Positions 1 through 10,825 of a DNA stretch of 64,000 nucleotides are shown in pieces. The stretch's first letter is position 1. The number at the start of each line of letters is the position of its first letter. The stretch lies in assembly GCA_023374025.1 (NCBI GenBank), contig SIJG01000099.1, forward strand, positions 412,906 to 476,905, in the 5' to 3' direction. Below the pieces are notes generated by a model, which made no database searches, was not told where the DNA came from, and was given only the letters and a program-made list of their open reading frames with translations. This DNA is from Heterodera schachtii (taxonomy: Eukaryota; Nematoda; Chromadorea; Rhabditida; Heteroderidae). The position numbers and the translations under genes are program-made.

Positions 1-2133
1 AAAACAAAGATTTGAAAAATTAATTAACAAATAAGTTTCTTTCAGCACAATAAAAATAAATTTAATGCAGGATAACAAAAAAAAACCCATAGTAAGAAAG
101 ATTATAAATTAGTTTTTTAATTAATTATTAATGCTAATTACTAATTCTCTAATTTTTATCCACCAAATTGCGATAACATCATACCCATAAGTGATTGAAG
201 CGGGAATAAATGTATGAACATTCAATGAATATATTTAACTAATGGACTTTCCAAACTTGTCGTATGTATTTGAAAAATTAAAATCTCAAATTTAAATGCA
301 TGGAAAATCTGAGAATTTAACTTAAATTGGATAATAAACCAAAACTTCATTTACACTAGCTTGGTCAGATTTTTCCTTCAACATTATGACAACTGTACAC
401 CGATGAACAAAACCAAAACTCGAAAATACATTGAAAATTTCGGAAAAACGTTTTGAAAAAACTCTGGGTGTTACAACAAAATAAGATTTTTCAATTAGGG
501 ACGCAATTGCCCCTTTATCTTTATGTATTGGGGTGCAATTACTAATGGGATGCAGTTGGTTGGGCCGCATGTGTGACATTTGCGTGCACAATCTAAGCGA
601 CATTTACGACGCAGAATTAAATGGCCACAAAAAGCCAATTTTTTTTTTTCTGCATTTCTAAGTGCAATATAATAAGAAATAGGCAAAAAGTTAAGAAAAG
701 CCAGGGAGAGAAAAATAAATCCCAAAATTTTTTGTTCAGAATTTAGTACAAATCCTTTCAAAAATATTCTCTCTCTCTCTCATTGGTGTTTTTCGCAATG
801 CTCTAGTCAGTTTCAAACCAACTGATTAATGGCTTACACTTTGTTTATAAATAAACAGTTTTAACAAAATAATTCCGTTTTTGTAAGACTTAATCACCTT
901 TAATAACAATAATAAAAAAGAATACTTTAATCTGAGGGAAGACAAAATTTTATTACACGAATTAGCAATTAATTAATTAAGGGATTAGTTAAATCTTTCT
1001 TTATCAACGCATTAATTCATCTTCACGCATCCGCAAATCCGCAGAAGAGATGAAGCACAAACAACAGATTAGCAACCCAAACAAATGCTAAAATGAATTT
1101 GTAGCAATTAATTTGATGAAATTGATATTAAAGCATTATCAAATTAAACAACAACTGAGACCAAATGAACGCTAAACATACCGATAATTAATTGGACAGC
1201 CCAATTGCCTTTGTGCGAATCCGCTGCACTATAATAAAGTCGGTGAAGCTCAGGGGTACCCTGAACGTCATTAAAGGCATTATAAAAAGGATTAAAATTG
1301 GGTTGCTATGTAATTAAAATTTCATTTGTCAGCCAAATGCCACTGCCAAATTGCAATATTTTTAGAATTAGATGAGAAATTAAAATACACGGCATAATGA
1401 TATTTTTAATCACTATTTGCTTGTTGGTATAATTATTAAAATTCCTATTTTTTTTACTAGGTGTAATCGGCAATATACCGGACCATAAATAGAAATTAAG
1501 TTTTCTGCCTATATCATTTTAAAGTCAATAATAAATCAATGGAATCTCCAAATTTTAGAATGGTATTAATATTTATTATACATTTTACTAATTTTATTTA
1601 AATTTAAAAGTAAAACCTATCAGACCATAGACCAGGGTTCCCATTCGTCATTGAATGGCTAGGATGTCCTTGAAATTTCCCCTCTCTCTTCTAAATATCC
1701 TTGAATTCAAGATTTTCTTGAAAACGAGCATTCGAAAAAATATTCAAAATTTTTAAATTTTTAGAATTTTATACATTTTTATTAACTTAAGCCATTATTT
1801 GGTGTGATTTGAATAAAAATTAATCATTTTTCATTACTTATTATAAAATTTTTACATGTCCTTGGTTTTACTAATTTTTCCCGTTATGTCCTTGGAAATA
1901 AGTATTACCCGTCCTTGGGAAGCGAGTTTTCCAATGGAAACCCTATATTAGACTCATCCCCACAAAAAGCATTAAATTAATCTGTTGAGAAAAATACTCA
2001 TAATTTGTAAATTCTTTAAACTTCCCTGGGATTATCATCTCATCAATCCGAGAAGTTTTTCAAATAAAAAAATGCCGAAATTATTTGTTACCAATTGACC
2101 ACTTATGGGCGGGTTGGCCCCGTGTGCCGTCCG
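1..2133. other. AT-rich intergenic region, no gene recognised
   Basis: I see no convincing coding exon here on either strand. The sequence is AT-rich with many short A and T runs. A short CT microsatellite lies at about 768-781. Open frames at 322-761 (minus) are short, have no recognisable domain and overlap each other, so I treat them as chance. Confidence 0.6.
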
Positions 2134-2822
2134 TCACCCTTCTGAACAACTGACCGCCGGTCCGCAACAGAACAGCTCATAGTTGGGTGCACAACATGCC
2201 TCATCGCCGGTATAACCGGGGTGCTCAATGGAGCAGGTGGCCCAATGGCATTTGCACCACTTCAGAAGCATATCACAGGCTTAAATAAATGGGCCACGGA
2301 AAAAATGATTTAATTTATTGACATTTTTAACGATTAAAGTCATTTTAATTTGCAAATCTATTTTAGCTGTGTAAACAAATCAAGTCGGAACCAATACTAA
2401 ACATCAGCAGATAAACTTTTGTCGCGTCGAGACTGTGACTCGCGAACTGAATACTACCACAAAAGAACTTTGAAATATTTTTAGGTTTGCAAATTCCAAG
2501 TAAAAAAGTTTTTAATTACCTTAAACCCCTAAAACACCTTAACGTGATTAGTAAATCAACAATTTTAAGGTTATTCAAAAAACTAAAATTGGTCATGTCC
2601 ATTTTCTTTGCTGTTTTTTTTTTTTGATTTTTTTTTACCCCACGAGTGGCGCCGAACTCGCTCAATACGACGTTCCCCATCAGATTGATGGTCAACTAAT
2701 TTGCCATCATTGGCGTGACTTGGAAGGTCGCCACCTTCGACGAGAATTGCAAAAAATGGAAGGAAAGTGGCAAAAATGATGAAAATAATTGAGAGAATAA
2801 GCACAAACCGATTGTGGTCCAT
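2134..2822 (-). CDS. Two-exon secreted cysteine-rich peptide
   Basis: I do not recognise the family. Exon 1 (2822-2639) starts MDHNRFVLIL and encodes a strongly hydrophobic N-terminal signal segment, then an acidic/basic stretch ending RRIERVRRHSW, which contains candidate dibasic processing sites. Exon 2 (2279-2134) continues ACDMLLKWCKCHW and holds nine cysteines, including CC pairs in EACCAPNYELFCCG, and ends SCSEG-stop. The intron (2638-2280) has GT and AG ends and the phases match (1 base + 2 bases), giving about 109 residues. The ATG at 2822 is the first in frame and precedes the signal segment directly. Secretion plus a dense disulphide core fits a secreted peptide or candidate effector; that role is inferred. 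The open frame without splicing would end in a lysine-rich tail, which I consider intron read-through. Confidence 0.62.
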
Positions 2823-3897
2823 TTAGGGAAAATAAAAAAATGGAAATAAATAAAAAATAAAAGCAAAAAGAAGAGTAAATGATGGAAATTTTGGAATTTA
2901 TTATGAACATTAAAAAATGATGATGACAAATCAACAATTTTGGGTAGGGAAAATGGAAAAATGATTCATCTCATCGTAGGTTAATGTGATGGGAAATGAA
3001 CAAATGTAGGCAAATAAGTTGGAAATAACGTAATTATTTAAGCAATATTCAGCATAATCAAAATGTGGTGTCCAACCCCAACGACCAAAACCAATTAATT
3101 TCTATAAAGACTTTAATTGAGTATTAATAGTTGAATTAAAATTAGGGTGAAAGGAATCCATAATAGAACCTTTCCAAAGGGATTATTATCGGCAGGGATT
3201 CACTAAATATCGTTTCGTCTTCTTTTCGTCCCATTTTTCTGCACTTTTTTTTCATTTTTTGTTTTCTTTTGTCCTTAAAAAATTTGGTTTTCTTTCATTC
3301 GTTTTTCGTTTGTTTCATTCCGGTCTTAAATGTTAAAATTGTTTACTGTTTTCGTTTTCCTGTCTCTGTCTCGAGGTCAGCACTTGATCTCGAGCTTAGA
3401 GTCAATCTCCCACTCATTCTTTTTCTTCTTGTTTGTGTCCATTAAAAAAGCAATTTTTTAAATTCAAATCATTTCAAATTGATATCAATTAATGTTAATT
3501 ATAAATTATAAAATGTTAATATCCTTTCACAATTAACATTGCATTTAAAACCGGCGGAAGCGTAAAAGTCTATGAGCACAGACCATGCACAAACATTGAC
3601 TTTCGTCTCGCAAAATTGTTTTGTTTGAATTTGGTTGAATTTTATAACAAAATCAAAAATTGATAGAATTTTTCGTCGCGCAATTGAAGCTGATCAAATA
3701 AATTTGTGCGTTCAGTTGAAAATTGTGAAAAATTGACCGAAAAGGCTCAAATTTTCAACTAAGCCTAATGAAATCGTTGTCATCGGATGAATATAAAAGG
3801 CGCCAATGAAATTTAAATATATGCGAACAACAATTTAGTGCATATTTCATTTTCAAATAATTATAAATTATTTAATATTTTTCCAGAATAACCCAAA
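2823..3897. other. Intergenic region between divergent secreted-protein genes
   Basis: This region separates the minus-strand cysteine-rich peptide gene from the plus-strand expansin gene, so it should contain both promoters. It is AT-rich with several T tracts (about 3240-3300). A TATAAAAG-like sequence lies at about 3791-3799, roughly 100 bases before the expansin ATG. No coding exon was recognised. Confidence 0.45.
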
Positions 3898-4792
3898 ATG
3901 AAATTGGCTGTGTTCTTTTTGTTCGGCATTTTGTTGGCCGTTCATTTCAACTCGGAAAATGTTTTGGCCAAGAGTAGCAGCAAGAAATCAAAGCAATCAA
4001 AAAAATCGAATTCAAAATCAAAAGCATCGAATTCAAAATCACAAGCAGCTAAAAGTAGTAACTCACAAAAGTCCAAATCATATCAACCATCTTCCTCATC
4101 GTCTTCATCATGTAACAATCACAATTTGACAAAGTGGGAACATTTGGCTGAAGTTTCATCGTTTAAGGTATGGGCTGTCTGTCGAACACCAAAACCGCCG
4201 GGCCCATCGATGCATACCTGGGCAAGCCGGTCAAGAACAGCATTTTCACCTTCTACGGTGCCGGCGGACGCGGCGCGTGCGGTCTCGACGCCGGGGTGGT
4301 AAGTCGAGAATTAAGCCACGAAAATGGGATCTCAGGAATCACCATGCCATGTTTTAGCCAAAAATGTCAGCCGCCGGGTCCGGCCAATTGTTCAAGTCGG
4401 ACGGGCAGTGGAAAGACGCGTGCCGAGCCGACAAACAGTACATGTTGGACGACCCAATTTGCAAGAACATTTGCATCAAAGTTGACTACAATGGGAAAAG
4501 GTAGGACAGACACTTGCCAACCATCTTTGATCATCCCAATTAATTATGCTAATTATTAAAGTTTGACCGTGCCAATTAACAACAAATGCCCGGAGTGCCC
4601 GCCCAACCACGTGGACTTGTCCATTGATGCGTTTAACTATTTGGAGCCACTCGGGGGTCTCGTGGGCATAGCGAAAGGTTGGAAAAAAGCTTAATAACTA
4701 TTTAAACTATTTTTTGATATTAATTATTGATTGCATTTTCAGGTGCCACGCTCACTTACATGAAATGCCCGTCGAACATTAAGCAGTGCTAA
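3898..4792 (+). CDS. Expansin (secreted), no CBM2, Ser/Lys-rich linker
   Basis: Secreted expansin, expected to loosen plant cell walls without hydrolysis when released by the parasite. Five exons were placed: 3898-4111, 4168-4298, 4358-4500, 4562-4677 and 4743-4792; phases agree throughout and give 217 residues. Residues 1-25 form a signal peptide (MKLAVFFLFGILLAVHF). Next comes about 45 residues of low-complexity Ser/Lys/Asn, then the expansin double-psi beta-barrel domain with TFYGAGGRGACGLDAG, several conserved cysteines, KCPECPPNHVDLS and a closing TYMKCPSNIKQC. HVDLS corresponds to the HxD-type motif of expansin domain 1. There is no second expansin domain and no CBM. Exons 2-5 and their introns are nearly identical to the CBM2-expansin gene 4 kb downstream, whereas the first exon is unrelated. 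AATAAA occurs at about 4834. Ancestral acquisition from bacteria is the published view for nematode expansins. Confidence 0.88.
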
Positions 4793-7664
4793 AAGAAAGA
4801 AAGAATGGACGAGAAGGAAATTAATCACCAGCGGAATAAATGTTGCAAAATAAAGAAACTAATTTGTAAGTCAAATAAATTCATACTTCTGAATAAAGGC
4901 GAATGAATTCAAAATTACATTGCATAATGGATAGGGTATACGAATTTTTTGGCTCAAAAGCCGCCAAAATATGTAGGTTTTGGACACCACAAATTTAGGT
5001 GTGTAAAATGACAAAATTTATTTAAAAAAGTAACAAAATTAAGCCAAATCAGTATAGATATTGTAATATTTTTAAAATCAAAAATTCTTATTAAAAAAAT
5101 AAATAAGTAATTTTTGGGCTAGATTTTTGAAAATTTTATTTCTTAGGGGGTATATTATTGAAAATTTTCGGCGGGGGTCAATTCTTAGGGTATATTTTTC
5201 TAAAATTTTTTCGATCGTTTCTTAGGGGTGTGTTTTTCTTTTTTATTACATTTTTGTTAATAAATTTTGTAAAACGCAAAATAAGTCAAAATAGGTTTAT
5301 TAAAACTTTTTGTTAGTTTTTAGGCTCTATAATACAAATCTAGAAAATAGGCATACAAATTGTTTGCCAAATAATGACAGATGGTTTGTTGTCATATTTC
5401 TTTCGATTTGATTATGATGAAGCGCAAAATGATTTATATTAAATACAATAAAAGAAATATTATTATTTATTTAATTTTTAATAAAATTCTTTTTTAAACC
5501 GGCCCAGTCGTCCTTGATTTTATTTAATGCGTAATCGAAAATGCGTCAGTGATGATAAATCAATTGAATGGAAAAATTAAAGAACAATGATTGTGAATTA
5601 AATGACAAGCAATGAGAAAGAATATTTTACATCTAAAACGAAGTCAGCGTACTCTATGAAATGGCAGCCGCAGAACCGTGCCGGGAAATCCGACAGTGAC
5701 TGATTTCGACAGTAAAAAAAAAGTTTAAAAAATTATTTACAAATTGTAAGTAATTTAATAGATAGTAGATAGTTAAATCTAAGCCTATAAACGCAACTGA
5801 TATGAGCAGACACGAAGAAATTCTACTAGGGTCACGATTGTTTTTCATTCTCGAGTTTGTAACCCCGAAAGGGTGGTCGAGAATGCCATAATATCCTCTT
5901 AATATTTTAATTTCCTTATCATTTGAACCAAAATTTTATTGACGTCCGTCCTATACAAACAACTTTTTTTGCATTTCACTTGAGATTAGCATGCTTTGAT
6001 TTTACAGTCATAATCACAAGTTTAGCATCACTTTCTTTTTCATACAATTTTAACTTGCAAAATATTTCAGATAATTGATGATGGATAAAATTTTCCGACT
6101 TTTTGTAGCATTTGTCATGGGCTTTATAACAGGGTTACCACCGCACAAACTCTCTTCCCAAGTTTCAATTGTACCGATTTGCAAGGACATAACTGTCAAA
6201 TTTTATAAAACTCAAGTACACAGAAATTTTTATTAACACGTAATTAAAAAAGGTGAGTTTTATTCGGATAGTTATAGCTTTGGCCAGATTTTTCAAAAAA
6301 CTTTTGGTGAACCGGGAGGGAGGCGGACTCCGGCGGTGCCGATAGGCGAAGCCGAGAAATCTTTTTGAAAATTTGAAGCAATTTGTTAATCAGGATTCTA
6401 ATTAATACTTCAAATTCCAAAATATATAGCAAAACTAAATGATTATTTCTAACAGAATGCCAAAATTTTTTACTTTTTTTCATAAAATAGACATTTTTCA
6501 TTCAAATGCAAAAATACCGATTTCCAAGTACAATCTTGGAAATAAGCACAGAAAATTTTCCAAGCATAAAAGCCGAAATCCAAGAATTTGGCATCCAAGT
6601 AATTTTTATAACTTCTTACTGTCGAAATCGACAGCGTCCCAGCACCAGTACATCGACAAACAGCTCGGCATCGGACGCGCTGAATACAAAACGACCACAA
6701 TGATAGATCGATCATCAACATGACCATTCACTTTTATGTTAATTTTATTATCATTATATCGTCAAAAATCAATTATAGACAATAGTTTCGAAATTAGTTG
6801 GCGAAATGCCAAATTTTGGGTTAGTTGGCGAAATGTCAGTTGGCCAAATCACCAAAATTTCCAATCACCATACTACCGTATTAACTGGTTTTCAAGAACA
6901 CTGACGCACTGATGCTTTTTCTAATGATGAATTTTTGGCGGATTGTCTTGAACTGACGGATTTTTCTGGAGCCATAATGCAACAGTCAGCTCCGCCGTGC
7001 CACCTATATTTTAATAGGACTTTCTTTCTTCCCGCCGGAGTCTTCAAAAGTGTAATTTTGGACAAAATTTAAAAAGCAAATTAATTATACCAATTTTTTT
7101 TAAGAATCTCATAATGAAAATAATGATGAATATCTTGAAAAATTAGACCAAAAAAAAAATTTTTGTTTTAGTGATTCGAAAAAATTTTTCTGCGCCCGCT
7201 TAACGGATGAAAATTCCGAATTTTTTTTCTATTTGTTATAATTTGATGGATTGAAAAACTTTTTGTTAAACTCCAAATTATAAATTGGCAAGAACTTTGT
7301 GACAAAATTCAAAAATTTTTTCAAAAATCAGGTATTGAGCAAATAAAATACGGACAATTCATTAAAAAAATGACAATTGTGCAAATATTCATTTGAAAAA
7401 AGGGCAAAAGTTCTGACGGAAACCAAATTATACGTGCCATTAAATTCGTATAAAAAAGGAATTGAAACTTTAAATTTATAAATTCATTGAAAATATAAAT
7501 GAAATGGACTTTTTAAGCATTATTTTTAAATTCATTTTTATTCTAATTAATAAAATACAAAATAAAATAAGAATTTAAAATGAATTAGAAATTTCTAAAA
7601 AATTTCTAATAAAATTTTAATTAAAAATGATTCCCGTTAGAAAATTTTCAGAATTTATTAAAAA
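4793..7664. other. Intergenic region with dispersed repeats
   Basis: No gene was recognised. The segment at about 5110-5360 resembles 60,020-60,190 (recurring phrases such as ttcttagg and aaaataggt) and is probably a dispersed repeat. A GC-rich hairpin module lies at 6330-6355 (see the hairpin entries). Short frames at 6439-6727 on both strands overlap and lack recognisable domains; a threonine/serine-rich stretch at about 6620-6700 could be coding but has no start or partner exon that I can defend. Confidence 0.5.
6330..6355 (+). repeat. Dispersed GC hairpin module (diverged copy)
   Basis: This sequence reads CCGGCGGTGCC-GATA-GGCGAAGCCGAG. It shares its left arm and GATA loop with the better-paired copies at 13,909, 14,093 and 46,320; the right arm has diverged. 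Flanking AT-rich sequence (cttttgg before, atttgttaa after) also matches the other copies, so the repeated unit is larger than the hairpin. Confidence 0.6.
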
Positions 7665-9044
7665 ATGAACGCTTTTCTGTCTCTGTTCGGCATTTTTTTG
7701 GTCATTCAATTCCATGTACAAATTATTTCGGCCACCGTTACGGCGTCGCTAAAAACTGCGACCACTTGGAATGGTGGTGGCCAATACATGGTGAACTTCA
7801 AGAACAATGACGGCTCCAAAACAGTGTGCTCCGTCAAATTCTCTCTGACTCCAAAATCAGGGGTACGGTACCTATTCATATGATTGAATACCAAAGTTTA
7901 ATAATACTTCAATAAATATATTAGGACAGGCTAATAACACTAATCACCTAGTGGGGCAACAAACTATAAAATATATCTTTGATTAATTACCCCCGCCATT
8001 CCCTAATAGACGTCCATCTCGTCCAAGTGGGGCTTTGAAGCGGTCAGTGGCGCTTCCAACCAGTACACTCTGTCCAACAATGCCGACATAGCACCGGGGG
8101 CGACAAATGGAAATGGTGGACTGAACATTCAAGGCAACGGCGCACCGACACTCAAACTGATTGAAGCAAAATATTACAGCGGCGGTAATAGCGCAAAAGT
8201 TTAAAAACGAAATTAAATAATTATAAATTAAAAGGCGGCATTTTTAATCTTTTAATTTTTCTCGGTAAAAAAAAGGAATTAATATTTTTCCATATTTTCT
8301 ACAGGAGTGTGCGGTGGATCATCTTCTTCTGGTGGCAGCAGCGGCGGCGATTCTTCATCATGTACCATTTGTCATAATATCCATTAAGGCCTATCCGATA
8401 TCATGAAAAGGATCGCAAAATTTAGGCATGGGCTGTCTGTCGAGCATCAAAACGGCCGGGCCCATCGATGCATACCTGGGCAAGCCGGTCAAGAACAGCA
8501 TTTTCACCTTCTACGGTGCCGGCGGACGCGGCGCGTGCGGTCTCGACGCCGGGGTGGTAAGTCGAGAATTAAGTCACGAAAATGGGATCTCAGGAATCAC
8601 CATGCCATGTTTTAGCCAAAAATGTCAGCCGCCGGGTCCGGCCAATTGTTCAAGTCGGACGGGCAGTGGAAAGACGCATGCCGAGCCGACAAACAGTACA
8701 TGTTGGACGACCCGATTTGCAAGAACATTTGCATCAAAGTTGACTACAATGGGAAAAGGTAGGACAGACACTTGCCAACCATCTTTGATCATCCCAATTA
8801 ATTATGCTAATTATTAAAGTTTGACCGTTCCAATCAACAACAAATGCCCGGAGTGCCCGCCCAACCACGTGGACTTGTCCATTGATGCGTTTAACTATTT
8901 GGAGCCACGCGGGGGTCTCGTGGGCATAGCGAAAGGTTGGAAAAAAGCTTAATAACTATTGAAACTATTTTTTGATAATTAATTGCATTTTCAGACGCCA
9001 CGCTCACTTACATGAAATGCCCGTCGAGCGTTAAGCAATGCTAA
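7665..9044 (+). CDS. Expansin with N-terminal CBM2 (EXPB1-like)
   Basis: Secreted plant cell-wall-loosening protein with a bacterial-type cellulose-binding module. Seven exons were placed: 7665-7862, 8010-8184, 8305-8361, 8426-8556, 8616-8758, 8820-8935 and 8995-9044; phases agree and give 289 residues. Residues 1-23 form a signal peptide. Residues of about 24-125 form a family 2 CBM (ATVTASLKTATTWNGGGQY at the start; tryptophans in TTWNGGG and SSKWGFE; NIQGNGAPTLKL near the end). A Gly/Ser linker (CGGSSSSGGSSGG) leads to the expansin domain (TFYGAGGRGACG, CPPNHVDLS, KCPSSVKQC). The overall order matches the expansin EXPB1 described from Globodera rostochiensis. Exon 3 must splice at 8362, because otherwise a stop follows within about 25 bases. 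The expansin half is a near-copy of the upstream expansin gene. Confidence 0.9.
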
Positions 9045-10303
9045 AAGAAAGAGAATGGACGAGAAGAAAGCAGAAAGAAAGCATACACGAGGGGAATGTC
9101 AAAATAATGTTAAAAAAAATCATAATTTGAACATTCAAGAATTATTTCACAGGGGCAAATTTCCGTAAACAAATTTATTCGTTGCACTATAAATTCAATC
9201 AACAAGAATTATACTAAACTTTCGGATATGAATTGATTGCTGGAATATTTTTAATATTTTAAAAAAGCTTCCCAGATCTAATTCCATTTTACCAGATAAT
9301 GTATTATTCCAAATTTGCAGAGCCGGGCGAAAAAGTAAGAATTTGTAGCGGTTTTGCCGCAAACACAAGTTTTTGGCTTAATTTTTAATTTTAGTCCATT
9401 GTATTGAAACTTCAAAATATTAAAAACTTCAAAGTAATATGGGCTAATGAGTTTTTTTTAATATTAAGTTAGTTTTAATTATTTTTTATTCATAGTCCAA
9501 AAAACAGAAGAATGTGTATTTAAGCATCAATTTTATTAAATTTTAGCATCAATGTATAATTTAAAAAATCCAAAACGCCGTATGTTGAAATGGCTGCTTC
9601 CAAGCAGCGTCTCTAAATGGGCATGGGCTTATGATCAGACATATGTGTTGGATTTAGTAATGGAATTCAAATCCCTGTTTCATATCAAATACAAGGTTAA
9701 ACAAAAATGCTTATGTGCATGCAAAGAAGGGAGCCTGATCTCAAATTTGTCTTAATTACGAGGGTTGGCCAGTTTCGGCGAAATTTCAGAGAAAAATAAG
9801 AAAATTAGTCTTTTTGGGTGGAATGAAACAGCAAATAAAAAGCAACTAATCTTCTGAAGAAGTGACTTAGCCATATTATTTAGGACCCGGTTAAAATTAC
9901 GGATTATTCTGCGGAATGGAGACCCAAAAGTTTAGCTGGAGGGTACCGGTGGGATTATCCCGCAATTTCCAAAATTATTAATTTTTCAAATATGGGGCAA
10001 TTAACTTGAGAAATCTAAGCCCACAAAAGCCCAGTTCTGATCGACAATTTTAACCGGGCCCGAGCCACCAGATAAAAAAAGCCTATTTTGCCGGGCGCGC
10101 AAATGCACGTCGGGCCCGTCCGATCTTTAAAATTTATTTTTTCATCGCTAAACGAAAAATTTTGCCCATTTTGGCATGGGAAAATCAATGAGCCAATAAA
10201 TCAATTACAATGTAAGTGCCATTATATGTAGACATTAATAACAAACATTACAAAATATCCAATTATCCATCACAAATCGCCAAAATAAAATAAAAACATT
10301 AAA
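9045..10303. other. Intergenic region with repeat fragments
   Basis: The first 60 bases still match the sequence after the upstream expansin gene, so the duplication extends past the stop codon. The segment at about 9600-9850 is a diverged direct copy of about 17,360-17,650. An inverted pair (about 9882-9901 ggacccggttaaaatt, and 10,040-10,062 its complement) could be the ends of a small MITE of about 180 bp. No gene was recognised; the 67-residue frame at 9552-9755 lies inside the dispersed repeat. Confidence 0.5.
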
Positions 10304-10825
10304 ATGAAGCAGCGATTTGCTGTTGTAGCATTGGTTGCCCATTTGCTGATCGGTGCGCTCATTACGACTTGTGAAGCGACCCTTTACGCAAAACTGAAAT
10401 TTCTTTCAACTTCTATGCCTGTGGCCAAAGATGATCAAAATGAATCCGGTGTCATTCCCGAACAAAGCCCCGAGAATCAATCATCATTAAATCGGATACA
10501 CTCATTCTCCGATTCATCTTCCTCCTCACCATCGCCCGCCTCACCGCCCCATTTACAAGCAAAAGTGCCATTTGAGCGAGTTGACTCATTTTCATCCGCT
10601 TCATCGTCAACTTTATCAGCGCATTTCCAACCAAGCAATCCGCACAATATCAATACCAATTCTCAACTAAAAATCGGACACAAATCCAACCCAGAGGATA
10701 AAGCAGACTCGCCATTAGGGTCGTCATTAACGGCTGATTTAAACCCAACCGTTGTCAATCAAATTGATACATTGCCACCCAAAAAGCGCTTCTCGAAATT
10801 GCGGATCACAAAATCAAATGAATGA
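10304..10825 (+). CDS. Single-exon secreted Ser/Pro-rich protein, candidate effector
   Basis: I do not recognise the family. The 173-residue frame starts MKQRFAVVALVAHLLIGALI, a good signal peptide with probable cleavage near TTCEA. The mature part has no cysteine and is rich in Ser, Pro and Asn (SFSDSSSSSPSPASPP), with an imperfect internal repeat: RIHSFSDSSSSSPSPASPP and RVDSFSSASSSTLSAH. It ends in a basic tail (PPKKRFSKLRITKSNE). The frame is intronless and spans its whole length with a clear ATG context (aaaatgaag). Being secreted, disordered and next to expansins makes it a plausible secreted effector; that is inferred from neighbourhood and composition only. Confidence 0.6.
   Translation: MKQRFAVVALVAHLLIGALITTCEATLYAKLKFLSTSMPVAKDDQNESGVIPEQSPENQSSLNRIHSFSDSSSSSPSPASPPHLQAKVPFERVDSFSSASSSTLSAHFQPSNPHNINTNSQLKIGHKSNPEDKADSPLGSSLTADLNPTVVNQIDTLPPKKRFSKLRITKSNE

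Noticed and set aside
4170..4559. 129-residue frame read straight through the expansin introns (also 8428-8817)
   Set aside because: It starts correctly but runs through GT-AG introns; spliced exons give the conserved expansin domain.
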